Shown here: piece by piece, positions 38,115 through 48,076 of the stretch
How positions within the stretch are numbered: position 1 is the first letter of the stretch
Layout: each line of letters starts with the position of its first letter
NCBI RefSeq assembly: GCF_000828055.2
Contig: NZ_CP010523.2
Span: 4,030,001 to 4,094,000, forward strand
DNA length: 64,000 bases
Direction of reading: 5' to 3'
Origin: Klebsiella variicola
GTDB taxonomy: Bacteria; Pseudomonadota; Gammaproteobacteria; Enterobacterales; Enterobacteriaceae
Position numbers and translations under genes: made by a program
The notes under the pieces: generated by a model
The model's input: only the letters and a program-made list of their open reading frames with translations
Databases searched by the model: none
What the model was told of the DNA's origin: nothing

Positions 38115-39068
38115 TCAGCTCCTCTTAATACGCGGGTCGAGGGTGGTCTGCAGAATATCCACCAGCAGGTTGAGCAGCACGAAAAACAGCGCCAGCACCC
38201 AGATGGTGCCCTGCAGCAGGGGCAGGTCGCGCTGAAAAATGGCGGTATTGAGCAGCAATCCGGTTCCCGGCCAGGAGAAAACGGTCTCCACAAGGATCGA
38301 GCCGCCCATCAGATAGCCCACCTGCAGCCCCATCACCGCCAGCGCGGTGGGCGCGGCATTTTTCATGACGTGGACAAAGATGCGCGACTCGTTGAGCCCG
38401 CGAGCGCGCAGGCCAACGATAAACTCCTGGCTGAGGATATCGGCCACCTGCGAGCGCACGGTGCGGGCGATAATCCCGGTGGGGATCACCGACAAGGTGA
38501 GGGCTGGCAGCAGCATGAACTGCAGGTGCGCCCAGTCCCATTGCCAGCCCACCTCGCCTATCGGCCCGCCGCCGGTGGCCGGCAGCAGCGCGAACTTAAC
38601 GCTGCAGAGGATCACCAGCAGCATCCCCAGCCAGTAGTGCGGCACGCTAACGCCAAATACCGACAACACCGAGGCCAGACGGTCAATGACGCTGTTGCGA
38701 AAATAGCCGGCGACAAAGCCGAACAGGCTGCCGAGGACGAAGCCGATCGCCGTCGCCAGCAGCGCCAGGCGCAGGGAGTACGCCACCGCGGTCATCACTT
38801 CGTCTATCACCGGGCGGCCGGTGGCGACCGACATACCAAGGTCGCCGTGCAGCGCCCGCCACAGCCAGTGGATAAACTGCATGGGCAGCGGCTTATCAAA
38901 GCCGTAAGCCTGCATTAACGTCTGACGCAGCGCCTCCGAGGCGTCCGGCGGCATCACCGACACCAGCGGGTCGCCCGGGGCGATCTGCACCAGCATGAAA
39001 CAGATCACCGCCACCCCAAGCATGGTGGGGATAGCCAGCAGAATGCGGTATAGCAGCGTATTGATCAT
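38115..39068 (-). CDS. Peptide-type ABC transporter permease (DppB-like)
   Basis: A 317-residue DppB/OppB/GsiC-like permease with the N-terminal span, the YGFDKPLPMQFIHWL segment and the loop GLRARGLNESRIFVHVMKNA. It lies 18 nt after the binding-protein gene. With the DppC-like partner it forms the translocation path. Confidence 0.9.
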   Translation of the reverse strand: MINTLLYRILLAIPTMLGVAVICFMLVQIAPGDPLVSVMPPDASEALRQTLMQAYGFDKPLPMQFIHWLWRALHGDLGMSVATGRPVIDEVMTAVAYSLRLALLATAIGFVLGSLFGFVAGYFRNSVIDRLASVLSVFGVSVPHYWLGMLLVILCSVKFALLPATGGGPIGEVGWQWDWAHLQFMLLPALTLSVIPTGIIARTVRSQVADILSQEFIVGLRARGLNESRIFVHVMKNAAPTALAVMGLQVGYLMGGSILVETVFSWPGTGLLLNTAIFQRDLPLLQGTIWVLALFFVLLNLLVDILQTTLDPRIKRS

Positions 39069-39086
39069 CGGTCGCCCCTTTCGCGA

Positions 39087-40754
39087 TTACTCTTTTTTGC
39101 TCACCAGGCTGAGGTCGATAAACCAGCTCTGCGGTTGCACCACCCCGGTCACCGCAGGGGAAATCGCACGCGGCCCGACGTCGTGGGCGACAAACAGGAA
39201 TGGCACCTGATCCACCAGCGCGGCGTGCAGCTCACCGGCCGCTTGGTTCATCTCCGCCGGGGTAAAGGCGTGCTTGACGGCGGCGGCCAGCTTCTCCGTC
39301 TCCGGAGTGGAGAAGTAACCCCAGTTGGTCGCCACCGGCGGAAACGCTTTGGCGGTCGAGAAGCGGATCAGGCCAAAGTAAGGATCGTTAACCGCGGCGC
39401 TGACGTTGATCGCATCGATCCCTTTCGCCGAGGGGTCCCGGGCACCCAGGCGCCAGTTGGTAAACAGGGTGTTCCATTCCACCACTTTGATATCCACATT
39501 GAAGAAGCAGCTCTTCAGGCTCTGCTGGATATACTCGTTCATCGGCAAGGGCTGCATCTGCCCGGAGCCGGAGGCCGAGGTGGCCACCGTGACGTGCAGC
39601 GGTTTGCTGGCGCTGTATCCGGCCTCGGTCATTAGCTGGCGGGCGGTATCCGGGTCATATTTGATCTGGAAGGTGGGTTTGCCATGCCACGGGCTGTCAG
39701 CCTCATAAACCCCGGTGGCCTCGGTCATGTAGCCGCCAAGGTAGCTCTTCAGCTCGGCGCGGTTCAGACACAGGTTGGCCGCTTTGCGCACGCGGATGTC
39801 CTGCCACGGCGATCCTTTTTCAAAGGAGAACTGCCAGGGCCACAGGTGCGGCTGGGTATTGGCGTAGAGGTGAAAACCCTGAGACTTGATCTGATCGATG
39901 GCGTCCGGCGCCGGGGCTTCAATCCAGTCCACCTGCTTCGACAGCAGCGCCGCGGTACGGGCGTTGGCCTCCGGCAAGGGGATCAGCACCACTTTATCCA
40001 CCCGGGGAATGCGATCTTTGTTCCAGTAGTCGGGGTTTTTATCGAGGATCAGCTGCTGACGCGGCACCAGCTTCTCCAGTTTGAACGGGCCGCTACCCAC
40101 CGCGTGGGCGGCGAAGGCGGTCCACGCCTGTTTGCTGCGCGCGGCGCTATCTCCCGCGCTGGCCGGCACCGCGTCATACTGTTTCTGCCACGCCGTCGGC
40201 GAGACGATAAACAGGTTGGTGATGTTGTACGGCAGCAGCGCGTCTGGTTCCGAGGTGGTCAGCGCCACAGTGTGGTCGTCAATTTTCTCTGCGCCGGTGA
40301 GGGTCGGCATGCGCGACAGGGTGTTGCCGATCTGCCCCGGGGCGTACTGCGGCGCCGCTTTATTCAGCACCTTATCCACGTTCCAGACGATGGCGTCGGC
40401 GTTCACCTCCGTCCCGTCATGGAACCTGACGCCCGGACGCAAGGTGAAAATCCAGCGGCTGGTGTTCTGCGGATCGATGTGCCACTCGGTCGCCAGCCCC
40501 GGCACCAGACCGCTGGGCTTTTCACCTTGCGACAGATCCCACTCCACCAGCGCGTCGTACAGCGGGATGCCGGTAAAGCGGTTGCCCTCATAGCCTTGAT
40601 CCGGCTGGCCAAGGGTTAACGGAATATCCGCGGCGGTCATGGCGATCCGCAGCGTGGAGGCGTTGGCAGGTAAGGCGGCGCCCGCCAGGGCCAGTGCGCC
40701 GCTCACCGCCACGGCGAGACGACCGGCACGCGAAAATAACGTCTTTTTGTGCAT
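39087..40754 (-). CDS. Peptide-type ABC transporter substrate-binding protein
   Basis: A 555-residue SBP_bac_5 protein starting MHKKTLFSRAGRLAVAVSG, with a signal peptide ending near ALPANA-STL. It is long for the family, with an early DIPLTLGQPDQGYEG segment and a FTLRPGVRFHDGTEV strand typical of DppA/OppA-like proteins. The ATG at 40754 follows AGGGAT; upstream reading to 40835 is rejected because it precedes the signal peptide. First gene of a six-gene operon that ends in the M20 amidohydrolase. Confidence 0.9.
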   Translation of the reverse strand: MHKKTLFSRAGRLAVAVSGALALAGAALPANASTLRIAMTAADIPLTLGQPDQGYEGNRFTGIPLYDALVEWDLSQGEKPSGLVPGLATEWHIDPQNTSRWIFTLRPGVRFHDGTEVNADAIVWNVDKVLNKAAPQYAPGQIGNTLSRMPTLTGAEKIDDHTVALTTSEPDALLPYNITNLFIVSPTAWQKQYDAVPASAGDSAARSKQAWTAFAAHAVGSGPFKLEKLVPRQQLILDKNPDYWNKDRIPRVDKVVLIPLPEANARTAALLSKQVDWIEAPAPDAIDQIKSQGFHLYANTQPHLWPWQFSFEKGSPWQDIRVRKAANLCLNRAELKSYLGGYMTEATGVYEADSPWHGKPTFQIKYDPDTARQLMTEAGYSASKPLHVTVATSASGSGQMQPLPMNEYIQQSLKSCFFNVDIKVVEWNTLFTNWRLGARDPSAKGIDAINVSAAVNDPYFGLIRFSTAKAFPPVATNWGYFSTPETEKLAAAVKHAFTPAEMNQAAGELHAALVDQVPFLFVAHDVGPRAISPAVTGVVQPQSWFIDLSLVSKKE

Positions 40755-40864
40755 CACATGATCCCTGTTAAATAAAGTGTCACGGATTAACAGGCAAAAT
40801 GCGTACCAGCTCTTACGCGGACGAAAATAGGCCAAAACCGACCGGTAAAATAAGAAGGGCTTAT

Positions 40865-40881
40865 ATTATCACCATGATAAT
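40865..40881. promoter_or_regulatory. AT-rich palindrome upstream of the peptide ABC / amidohydrolase operon
   Basis: Arms ATTATCA and TGATAAT around CCA form a perfect 17-nt inverted repeat, 111 nt upstream of the binding-protein start and on the other side of ybdK. It is a candidate operator. No regulator gene is adjacent. Confidence 0.45.
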
Positions 40882-41080
40882 TATGGGAAAATAATTGCGC
40901 CTTATTCCGCCGCACCGCCAGCGGGAAATATGTTGCAGAATTGCACCAGCCGCTATATGGCAAATTTCAAATAATCACTCTGCGTCACTTTTTATTCATC
41001 CCCCGTCCGCCGCCGCCGCGTATTCTCCGTCGGGATCAATCCCTTCTATACTTCAGGGAACACATCGACCGGGAGAGACT

Positions 41081-42196
41081 ATGCCTTTAGCCGATTTTCA
41101 CCGCTCCGATCCTTTTACCCTCGGTATCGAACTGGAGCTGCAGGTGGTGAACCCGCCGGGTTACGACCTCAGCCAGGATGCCTCGACGCTGATTGCCGAC
41201 GTCCAGCATCAGTTGACCGTGGGAGAAGCCAAACATGACATCACCGAGAGCATGCTGGAGATCGCCACCGGGGTGTGCCGCGACATCAGCCATGCCCAAA
41301 CCCAGCTCAGCGCCATCCAGCAGGCGGTTCAGCGCGCGGCGCTGCGCCATCATCTGCAGATCTGCGGCGGCGGTTCGCACCCCTTTCATGCCTGGCAGCG
41401 TCAGCAAATCAGCGACAATCCGCGCTATGTTAAAACCGTCGAGCATTTTGGCTATCTGGCGCAGCAGGCCACGGTCTTTGGCCAGCATGTGCACGTCGGC
41501 TGCCAGAGCGGCGACGACGCCCTCTATCTGCTGCACGGCCTGTCGCGCTTTGTACCGCACTTCATCGCCCTTAACGCCGCCTCGCCGTGGTTTGACAGTA
41601 CCGACAGCCGCTTCGCCTGTTCACGCCTGAACCGCTTCTCCTCCTATCCAGACAACGGTCCGATGCCGTGGGTGGCAGACTGGCAGGGGTTTCGTCGCCT
41701 GTTCCGTCAGCTGAGCTACACCAGCATGATCGACAGCATGAAGGATCTGCACTGGGATATTCGCCCCAGCCCGCAGTTTGGTACCGTCGAGGTGCGGGTG
41801 ATGGACACTCCCCTGACCCTCGCCCAGGCGATCCATATCGCCGGCTTTATACAGACCCTGGCCTGCTGGCTGTTGACGGAGCGCCCTTTTAAGCACCAGC
41901 CTGATGATTATCTGCTGTACCCCTTTAATCGCTATCAGGCGTGCCGCTATGGGCTGGACGGGACCCTCACCGACGTGCGCAGCGGAGAGCAGCGCAGCAT
42001 CCGCCAGGAACTCCTGCAGCTCGCCGACCGGCTGGCCCCCTTCGCCCATCAGTTGAAGGCGACGGCGGCGCTGGAAGCGGTGGTCCGCCAGGCGAAATCG
42101 CCGCACAGCGAAGCGCAGCAGATGCGCGACTTTATCGCCAACGGCGGTTCGCTTTCCGGCCTGGTGCAAAAACACTGTGAGATTTGGGCGGCATAA
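41081..42196 (+). CDS. ybdK: Carboxylate-amine ligase YbdK (GCS2 family)
   Basis: The 371-residue protein matches E. coli YbdK (372 residues), a glutamate-cysteine ligase type 2 family member with weak gamma-glutamyl-cysteine ligase activity in vitro. Characteristic segments are [11 protein letters not shown] at the N-terminus (metal-binding Glu residues), GQHVHVGC near residue 140 and [15 protein letters not shown] near 230. The ATG at 41081 follows GGGAGAG. In E. coli ybdK is close to nfsB-ybdF; here those genes lie about 12 kb to the right, so the neighbourhood has been expanded. Confidence 0.9.
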   Translation: MPLADFHRSDPFTLGIELELQVVNPPGYDLSQDASTLIADVQHQLTVGEAKHDITESMLEIATGVCRDISHAQTQLSAIQQAVQRAALRHHLQICGGGSHPFHAWQRQQISDNPRYVKTVEHFGYLAQQATVFGQHVHVGCQSGDDALYLLHGLSRFVPHFIALNAASPWFDSTDSRFACSRLNRFSSYPDNGPMPWVADWQGFRRLFRQLSYTSMIDSMKDLHWDIRPSPQFGTVEVRVMDTPLTLAQAIHIAGFIQTLACWLLTERPFKHQPDDYLLYPFNRYQACRYGLDGTLTDVRSGEQRSIRQELLQLADRLAPFAHQLKATAALEAVVRQAKSPHSEAQQMRDFIANGGSLSGLVQKHCEIWAA

Positions 42197-42243
42197 GGCA
42201 GCGAGGCGGGTATACTCGGCGCAGACCATAGAAAGGACTGCCC

Positions 42244-42963
42244 ATGTTATTACGTTGCCTGCTCCCCCTGGCGCTGCTGCCCCTGGCCGCCGTCGCCAGC
42301 GCCGCCTGTACCCTCACCGACCCGACGCTGACCCTGCAGAGCTATCGGGTGGATGCGCAGAAAGAGCGCATTGCGATGTACTGGCAGGATCGGCACGGCA
42401 AAGCGTGGGGTTCCCTGCGTTCGCTGCTGGCGGGTATCGATGGCGACGGCCGGGTGCAGATGGCGATGAACGGCGGCATTTACGATAAAGCCTACGCGCC
42501 GCTGGGGCTGTATATCGAAGACGGTAAACGGCTGACGCCGGTAAACCGTTCCGCCGGCGGCGGGAACTTCTTTATCCGCCCCGGCGGCGTGTTCCTGGTG
42601 GCGAACGGCCGGGCGAAAATCGTGCCGCTGCCGGCGTACAAACCCTCTCCCGCCATCCGCTATGCGGTGCAGTCCGGCCCGATGCTGATTGAGAATGGCG
42701 TCATCAACTGGCGGCTGAAGCCCTCCGCCAGTTCGCGCAAGCTGCGTAACGGGGTGGGTATCGATAAGCAGGGCCGGGTGGTGTTTATGCTCAGCGATCG
42801 CGAGACCAACTTCTATGATTTTGCCTGCTATGCGCAGTCAAAGCTCGGGGTGCAGCAGATGCTCTATCTCGACGGCACGCTGTCGAAGATGTACCGCAAA
42901 GGCGGCAGCGTGCCGTGGCAGTATCATCCGTTCGTGACCATGATAACGGTGGAGAGGAAGTAG
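42244..42963 (+). CDS. Phosphodiester glycosidase family (DUF2233) exported protein
   Basis: A 239-residue protein with a signal peptide (MLLRCLLPLALLPLAAVASA-AC) and a domain resembling the NAGPA/DUF2233 phosphodiester glycosidase family. Recognisable segments are MNGGIYDKAYAPLGLYIEDG, GGGNFFIRPGGVF and QSGPMLIENG. The family removes sugars from phosphodiester-linked glycans, but the bacterial substrate is unknown. It begins 47 nt after ybdK and may be co-transcribed. Confidence 0.8.
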   Translation: MLLRCLLPLALLPLAAVASAACTLTDPTLTLQSYRVDAQKERIAMYWQDRHGKAWGSLRSLLAGIDGDGRVQMAMNGGIYDKAYAPLGLYIEDGKRLTPVNRSAGGGNFFIRPGGVFLVANGRAKIVPLPAYKPSPAIRYAVQSGPMLIENGVINWRLKPSASSRKLRNGVGIDKQGRVVFMLSDRETNFYDFACYAQSKLGVQQMLYLDGTLSKMYRKGGSVPWQYHPFVTMITVERK

Positions 42964-43002
42964 CGGGCGCCCGGCACAAAAGCGGCGCCGTGCCCGCCGT
43001 CC

Positions 43003-43122
43003 TTACCCGTTCACCAGCGAAGGACTACCCTTTTCTGCCAAACGCAACGTGAACGGAAAATTCCCCCACCCTAACCCTCTCCCACAGGGAGAGGGGACCG
43101 CCCGGCAGACGCTGTTGCTCCG
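43003..43122. repeat. First copy of a 120-nt direct repeat, second at 43423-43545
   Basis: From TTACCCGTTCACCAGCGAAG through the CCCTCTCCCACAGGGAGAGGG palindrome to GACGCTGTTGCTCCGG, this stretch is nearly identical to 43423-43545, exactly 420 nt downstream. The right-hand copy carries 2 extra nt and continues into a 97-nt tandem array. The two copies flank a different structured element. Confidence 0.75.
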
Positions 43123-43139
43123 GTATACACAGCGGGGCC

Positions 43140-43426
43140 ACGGAGAAAGGCACATACAATTTTTAACGGATATATTCTGATCGCTATGGTTTGGCCTCTG
43201 AAAACTACGGGCGTGCAGCGGGGCCGATTCCCGCTGAAATCGGCGAACCGGAGGTCGGCAGACAAGGGCTGGCCGCCACGGAGGGCGGCCAGAGGCGATT
43301 CGAGACACGACGTCGAGTTGAGCCGACCGCAGGCGGACGACCGGGAGGTGAGCGTAGTGCGCAGCACCGATTTCTCTGCGGGACCGGGGGGATTGTAAAG
43401 GGGGAGACGGTTTTCTCCCCCTTTAC
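43140..43426. repeat. Structured non-coding insert between direct repeats
   Basis: The segment between the two 120-nt direct repeats is rich in hairpins. GGCCGCC near 43271 pairs with GGCGGCC near 43286, and a perfect 13-bp stem GTAAAGGGGGAGA (43395-43407) / TCTCCCCCTTTAC (43414-43426) ends it. A short open frame at 43186-43398 gives an Arg-rich product without any domain and looks spurious. I see no transposase or promoter. It may be a dispersed repeat, but no second copy exists in this window. Confidence 0.5.
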
Positions 43427-43460
43427 CCGTTCACCAGCGAAGGACTACCCTTTTCTGCCA

Positions 43461-43837
43461 AACGCAACGTGAACGGAAAATTCCCCCTCACCCTAACCCT
43501 CTCCCACAGGGAGAGAGGACCGCCCGGCAGACGCTGTTGCTCCGGCAGATAAGGCCAAACGCAACGTGAACGCAAAACCCACCCTCACCCTAACCCTCTC
43601 CCACAGGGAGAGGGGAGCGCCCGGCAGACGCTGTTGCTCCGGCAGATAAGGCCAAACGCAACGTGAACGGAAAATTCCCCCTCACCCTAACCCTCTCCCA
43701 CAGGGAGAGGGGACCGCCCGGCAGACGCTGTTGCTCCGGCAGATAAGGCCAAACGCGACGTGAACGGAAAATCCCCCTCACCCTAACCCTCTCCCACAGG
43801 GAGAGGGGATCGACAGGCAGACGCTGTGGCGCAACGC
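43461..43837. repeat. 97-bp tandem repeat, about 3.9 copies
   Basis: The marker AACGCAACGTGAACGG (with minor changes) begins at 43461, 43558, 43655 and 43752, an exact 97-nt period. Each unit carries the palindrome CCCTCTCCCACAGGGAGAGGG, then CGCCCGGCAGACGCTGTTGC and GGCAGATAAGGCC. The array runs up to the stop codon of the RND pump gene, so it forms that gene's 3' untranslated region. Unit-to-unit changes are few, indicating recent amplification. Confidence 0.9.
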
Positions 43838-46800
43838 TTACCCCCGCCGATGCGCCCACTCACGCATACGCTGAAACAGCACATACAGCGACGGGATAAA
43901 CAGGATGCCAATCATCGTCGCCACCAGCATACCGCTGAATACCGTGGTGCCGATGATCCGCCGGCTCTGCGCCCCGGCGCCGGTGGCGAGCATCATCGGC
44001 ATAATGCCGATAATAAACGACACCGCGGTCATCATCACCGCGCGGAAGCGGCGGGTGGCCCCCTCGCGCGCAGCGTCAACTATCGACAGCCCCTCCTCGC
44101 GCCGGCTGCGGGCGAATTCAACAATCAGAATCGCGTTCTTCGCTGCCAGAGCAATCAGCAGCACCAGCCCTATCTGAACATACACATCGTTGGCATAGCC
44201 CGCGGTCCACAGCCAGAGCAGCGCTCCGCCGATGGCGAACAGCACCGAGAGCATGACGCTCGCCGGCAGCGTCCAGCTCTCATACTGCGCCACCAGGAAC
44301 AGCCACGCCATCGCTACCGCCGCCAGCACGATCCACACCGCCTGATTGCCGGTCTGCTGCTCCTGCCAGGAGATCCCGCTCCAGGCATAGTCATATCCCG
44401 GCGGCAGATGGGCCTGCAAAATCTGCTCCATGGCCGCCATCGCCGTGCGGCTGCTGACCCCCTCGGCCGCTGAACCGCTCACTGAAACGGACGGGAACTG
44501 ATTGTACTGCTGAATAAACGGCGCCCCCACCGTCGGCGTAATGGTGACCAGATTGCTCAGCCGCACCCGCTCGCCGTCGCGGCTGCGGACGTACAGCTCG
44601 CTAATCTGCTCTGCCCGCTCGCGCCACTGCATCTCATTTTGCATCACCACATGATAGACACGATTGTTACGGCTGAAATCGCCGGCGCGCGTGCCGCCGA
44701 ACGCCGTCTGCAGGCTGCTGAAAATCTGCGCCACCGGCACATCCAGCAGCGCCGCCCGATCGCGGTCGACCGTCAGGGTCAGCTGCGGCACGTTGCTGCT
44801 CCAGGTGGTAAACACCCGGCTCAGTTGAGGATGCTGGTTCGCCAGCTGGAGGATCTGCCGCGTCACCTGCTCCAGCTCCGCCGACGACTGACCGGCCTGC
44901 GCCAGGATGCGCAGATCAAACCCCGAGGCATTGCCCAGGCCCGGCAGGGTCGGCGGCGCGAAGGTCATGATCGTCGCCTCCGGTAGCGACAGCAGTTGGC
45001 GCTGAATATCTGCCATCACCGCATCCAGCGGCGGCCGCTGGTGCCAGTCCTTGAGCATTACCGAGATAAACCCGCCGTTAGAGGCGCTGGTGCCGTTGAG
45101 AATGTTGAAGCCGGACACCTGAATCACATCCTCCACCGCCGGGTTAGCCATCAGCAGATTGCGCGCCTGGGCCATCACCGCTTCGGTACGCTCCAGCGAC
45201 GCCGCCTCCGGCAGTTGCACGCTGGCAAACAGGTAACCCTGATCTTCCTGCGGCAGGAAGCCTTTCGGCATTGAGGTGAAGCTGAACGCCACCAGCGCGC
45301 CTGCCGCCACCGTCGCCGCCAGCGCCAGCCAGGGACGGCGGTTCATCCAGCCCACCAGCCGGCCATAGCCGTCGCGGGTACCGTCGAGAAGACGGTTAAA
45401 CGCCCGCCACACCGCCGCTGGCCGGGCGGGACGCGGGCGCAGCAGCAGTGCGCAGAGGGCCGGCGTCAGGGTTAGCGCCACCAGGCTCGACAGGGCCACC
45501 GCGGTGGAGAGCGTCACGGCAAACTGCCGGTACAGCTCGCCGACGATCCCCGGGAGCAGCGCCACCGGCACAAATACCGCCAGCAGCACCAGGGTCGTGG
45601 CGATCACCGGCCCGGCGATCTGCTGCAGCGCCTGGGCGGTGGCCTGCAGGCGATCCAGCCCTTCCGCCATTTTGGTTTCCACATTCTCCACCACCACAAT
45701 GGCGTCATCCACCACCATCGTCAGGGCGAGAATGATCGCGAACAGGCTGAGGGTGTTGGCGCTGTAGCCCAGCAGATAGAGCACCGCAAAGGTGCCGATC
45801 AGTGACACCGGGATCGCCAGCACTACGATCAGCGTCGCTCGCCAGCTCTGCAGGAACAGCGACACCACCACGACCACTGCCAGCAGGGTCAGCGCCAGCG
45901 AGACGCCGATCTCTTTGATCGTCGCCGCCACAAAGCGGGTGGTATCGAACTTCACCTCCCAGGTGAGATCCGCCGGAAAGCGAGTGTGCAGGCGGTTAAG
46001 CTCCGCACGCACTGCGCTGGCGACCTGCAGGGCATTGGCGGTGGGCGTCGGGTAGATCCCCAGATAGGCCGACGCTTTACCGTTCAGCTGCGCGCCGGAG
46101 CTGTAGCTGCGGGCGCCCAGCTCAATGGTCGCCACGTCGGCGAGGCGAACCAGCTGCCCCTGCGCGCCGCGGCGGAGGATAATCTCGCCAAAGCTGGCCG
46201 CCTCGTTCAGACGCCCCAGCCCGTTGATGGTCAGCGTCTGCTGCTGGCCGTTGAATACTGGCGGGGTGCCCACCTGCCCCGCCGCGCCCTGCACATTCTG
46301 CTCGCGCAGCGCCTGGGCAACGTCATCCGTGGTGATGTTGAGCGCATTCATGCGGTCCGGACGCAGCCAGATGCGCATACTGTAATCCCGGGCGCCAAAC
46401 ATCTGCACCTCGCCGACGCCGGGCAGGCGGGCCAGCGCCTCGCGCACCTGGGTGCTGGCGTAGTTACTGACAAACAGCGGCGACAGCGTGCCCAGCGGCG
46501 AGTAGAGGCTCACCCCCATCAGCAGGTTGCTGGCGCGCTTGCGGACCTGGACGCCATTCTGCTGCACCTCCGCCGGGAGCTGCGCCAGCGCCTGCGCCAC
46601 CCGGTTTTGCACGTCGATCGCCGCCAGGTCGGCATCGGTGCCCGCCGCGAAGGTAATGCTCAGGCGGTACGTTCCCTCATCCGAGCTGGTGGACTCCATA
46701 TACAGCATATGATCGACGCCGTTGAGCTGGGTCTCCAGCGGGGCGGCGATGGCTTCCGCCACATCTGACGCGCTGGCGCCCGGCCAACTGGCGCTGACGT

Positions 46801-46930
46801 TCACCACTGGCGGGGTGATCGCCGGGTACTGCTCCACCGGGATCAGCTTCAGCGACACCGCGCCGACAAAGGTCAGCAGCAGCGCGATCACCATGGCAAA
46901 TCGCGGACGACGGATAAAAAAAGTCAGCAT
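43838..46930 (-). CDS. RND multidrug efflux pump inner-membrane subunit (HAE1 family)
   Basis: A 1030-residue AcrB/MexB-type transporter. It shows the N-terminal [20 protein letters not shown], large periplasmic loops, the TM4 proton-relay Asp pair in [15 protein letters not shown], and the TM10 Lys in [22 protein letters not shown]. It begins 13 nt after the adaptor gene and must use a distant outer-membrane channel such as TolC, since none is encoded here. KexD and EefB are RND pumps of Klebsiella; I cannot tell whether this is one of them, so no symbol is given. Confidence 0.92.
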   Translation of the reverse strand: MLTFFIRRPRFAMVIALLLTFVGAVSLKLIPVEQYPAITPPVVNVSASWPGASASDVAEAIAAPLETQLNGVDHMLYMESTSSDEGTYRLSITFAAGTDADLAAIDVQNRVAQALAQLPAEVQQNGVQVRKRASNLLMGVSLYSPLGTLSPLFVSNYASTQVREALARLPGVGEVQMFGARDYSMRIWLRPDRMNALNITTDDVAQALREQNVQGAAGQVGTPPVFNGQQQTLTINGLGRLNEAASFGEIILRRGAQGQLVRLADVATIELGARSYSSGAQLNGKASAYLGIYPTPTANALQVASAVRAELNRLHTRFPADLTWEVKFDTTRFVAATIKEIGVSLALTLLAVVVVVSLFLQSWRATLIVVLAIPVSLIGTFAVLYLLGYSANTLSLFAIILALTMVVDDAIVVVENVETKMAEGLDRLQATAQALQQIAGPVIATTLVLLAVFVPVALLPGIVGELYRQFAVTLSTAVALSSLVALTLTPALCALLLRPRPARPAAVWRAFNRLLDGTRDGYGRLVGWMNRRPWLALAATVAAGALVAFSFTSMPKGFLPQEDQGYLFASVQLPEAASLERTEAVMAQARNLLMANPAVEDVIQVSGFNILNGTSASNGGFISVMLKDWHQRPPLDAVMADIQRQLLSLPEATIMTFAPPTLPGLGNASGFDLRILAQAGQSSAELEQVTRQILQLANQHPQLSRVFTTWSSNVPQLTLTVDRDRAALLDVPVAQIFSSLQTAFGGTRAGDFSRNNRVYHVVMQNEMQWRERAEQISELYVRSRDGERVRLSNLVTITPTVGAPFIQQYNQFPSVSVSGSAAEGVSSRTAMAAMEQILQAHLPPGYDYAWSGISWQEQQTGNQAVWIVLAAVAMAWLFLVAQYESWTLPASVMLSVLFAIGGALLWLWTAGYANDVYVQIGLVLLIALAAKNAILIVEFARSRREEGLSIVDAAREGATRRFRAVMMTAVSFIIGIMPMMLATGAGAQSRRIIGTTVFSGMLVATMIGILFIPSLYVLFQRMREWAHRRG

Positions 46931-46943
46931 CCCTTCTCCTTAC

Positions 46944-48023
46944 TTAGTTCAGCACCTGTACCGCGGCGCCTTCGCGTAAACGCTGCGCGCCGTCGGTGAT
47001 CACCTGCTCGCCCGCCTGCAGCCCTTTCTCAACCGCAAACTGCTGCCCCTGCTGCCCCGCGAGGGTCAGACGACGCTGCCCGGCGGTGTGGTCCGGCTTC
47101 AGCACCCAGCTGAAAAAGCCCTGCGGATCCTGCTGCACGGCGGCGGCCGGGATCATCACCCGTGACTGCAGCTCCTGCGGACGGAACAGGATTGTTACGC
47201 TGCCGCCCGGCAGCAGACGGTGCTGCGGATTGGCGAACTCCGCCCGCACCGCCACGCTGCCGGTGCGGGCGTCAATCCGGTTATCGATGGAGGTCAACAC
47301 CCCATCGCGCCGTTTGCCATCCACGTCAATCTGCGCCAGCCACGCCTGCTTCAGGGCGTGGATGTCGGCATGCTGGCCGGATTTGCTGAAAAATGCGGCT
47401 TCGTCGAGAGCGAACGACACCCGCACCGGATCCAGCTGCACGATGTCCACCAGCACGCCGCTGGATGGGTTAATCAGCGTCCCGACGTGAAAGGCGCTGT
47501 GGCCCACGCGACCGGTCACCGGCGCCGCAATCCGGGTGTAGCTGAGCACAATCTGCTGGGCCTCGACGCGGGCTTTCGCCTGCTGCACGGCGGCGGCGGC
47601 GACGTCGCGCTGCATCCGGGCCGTGTCGACGTCGTTGCGGCTGATGGAGTGGTTGTTAATGAGCCGCTCGTAGCGAGTGAGCAGTTGCTGCGACTGACGT
47701 AATGAGGCTTCGGCGCTTTTCAGCTCGGCCTGCGCCAGGGCCAGGGCCGCGCGGGGCTGCGCGTCGTCGAGGGTAAACAGCAGGTCGCCCTCGGTAACAT
47801 ACTGGCCATCCTGGAAGTGGCGCTGAACTATCACCCCTTCGGTGCGCGCGCGAATGTCGACGGCGCGGATCGCCTCGACCCGCCCGGGGATCGCGCGTTC
47901 TTCAGCATGAGGCGCCAGTTCGACCGTGGCGACGCGGACCGGCACCGCCGGCGCGGCGGTCGCCGTCAGGGCGCCGCCGGCCAGACCGCAGGCCAGCAGA
48001 GCAAAGCGGAAGGTTTTAATCAT
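46944..48023 (-). CDS. RND efflux pump periplasmic adaptor subunit
   Basis: A 359-residue membrane fusion protein with a signal peptide (MIKTFRFALLACGLAGGALTATAA). The biotinyl-lipoyl halves are seen in RARTEGVIVQRHFQDGQYVTEGDLLF and RIAAPVTGRVG, around an alpha-helical hairpin rich in Ala and Gln (ALAQAELKSAEASLRQSQQLL). A Cys at residue 12 could form a lipobox, but the preceding hydrophobic stretch is short. The ATG at 48023 follows AAGGA. It couples the RND subunit to an outer-membrane channel. Confidence 0.9.
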   Translation of the reverse strand: MIKTFRFALLACGLAGGALTATAAPAVPVRVATVELAPHAEERAIPGRVEAIRAVDIRARTEGVIVQRHFQDGQYVTEGDLLFTLDDAQPRAALALAQAELKSAEASLRQSQQLLTRYERLINNHSISRNDVDTARMQRDVAAAAVQQAKARVEAQQIVLSYTRIAAPVTGRVGHSAFHVGTLINPSSGVLVDIVQLDPVRVSFALDEAAFFSKSGQHADIHALKQAWLAQIDVDGKRRDGVLTSIDNRIDARTGSVAVRAEFANPQHRLLPGGSVTILFRPQELQSRVMIPAAAVQQDPQGFFSWVLKPDHTAGQRRLTLAGQQGQQFAVEKGLQAGEQVITDGAQRLREGAAVQVLN

Positions 48024-48045
48024 AGGGGGATCCTTGCGAAAGTAA

Positions 48046-48069
48046 CGCGCGCCTGCAGCGAGGCGCGCG
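48046..48069. terminator. Intercistronic hairpin between P-type ATPase and efflux adaptor
   Basis: Perfect 9-bp arms CGCGCGCCT (48046-48054) and AGGCGCGCG (48061-48069) with a 6-nt loop fall in the 53-nt gap between the ATPase stop and the adaptor start. On the minus strand it is followed by GTTACTTT, a poor U-tract, so it may only partly terminate. Confidence 0.45.
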
Positions 48070-48076
48070 AGATCAA

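Noticed and set aside
43186-43398. 70-codon open frame in the structured insert
   Set aside because: Arg-rich, no domain or ribosome site; the DNA is dominated by hairpins.
43461-43837. 97-bp repeats as a CRISPR array
   Set aside because: The whole 97-nt unit repeats, with no variable spacers, and no cas genes are present. It is a plain tandem repeat.
43838-46930. Calling the RND pump OqxB
   Set aside because: The N-terminus and internal motifs differ clearly from OqxB, which I recall as about 1050 residues starting MDFSRFFID. It is left as an unnamed HAE1 pump.
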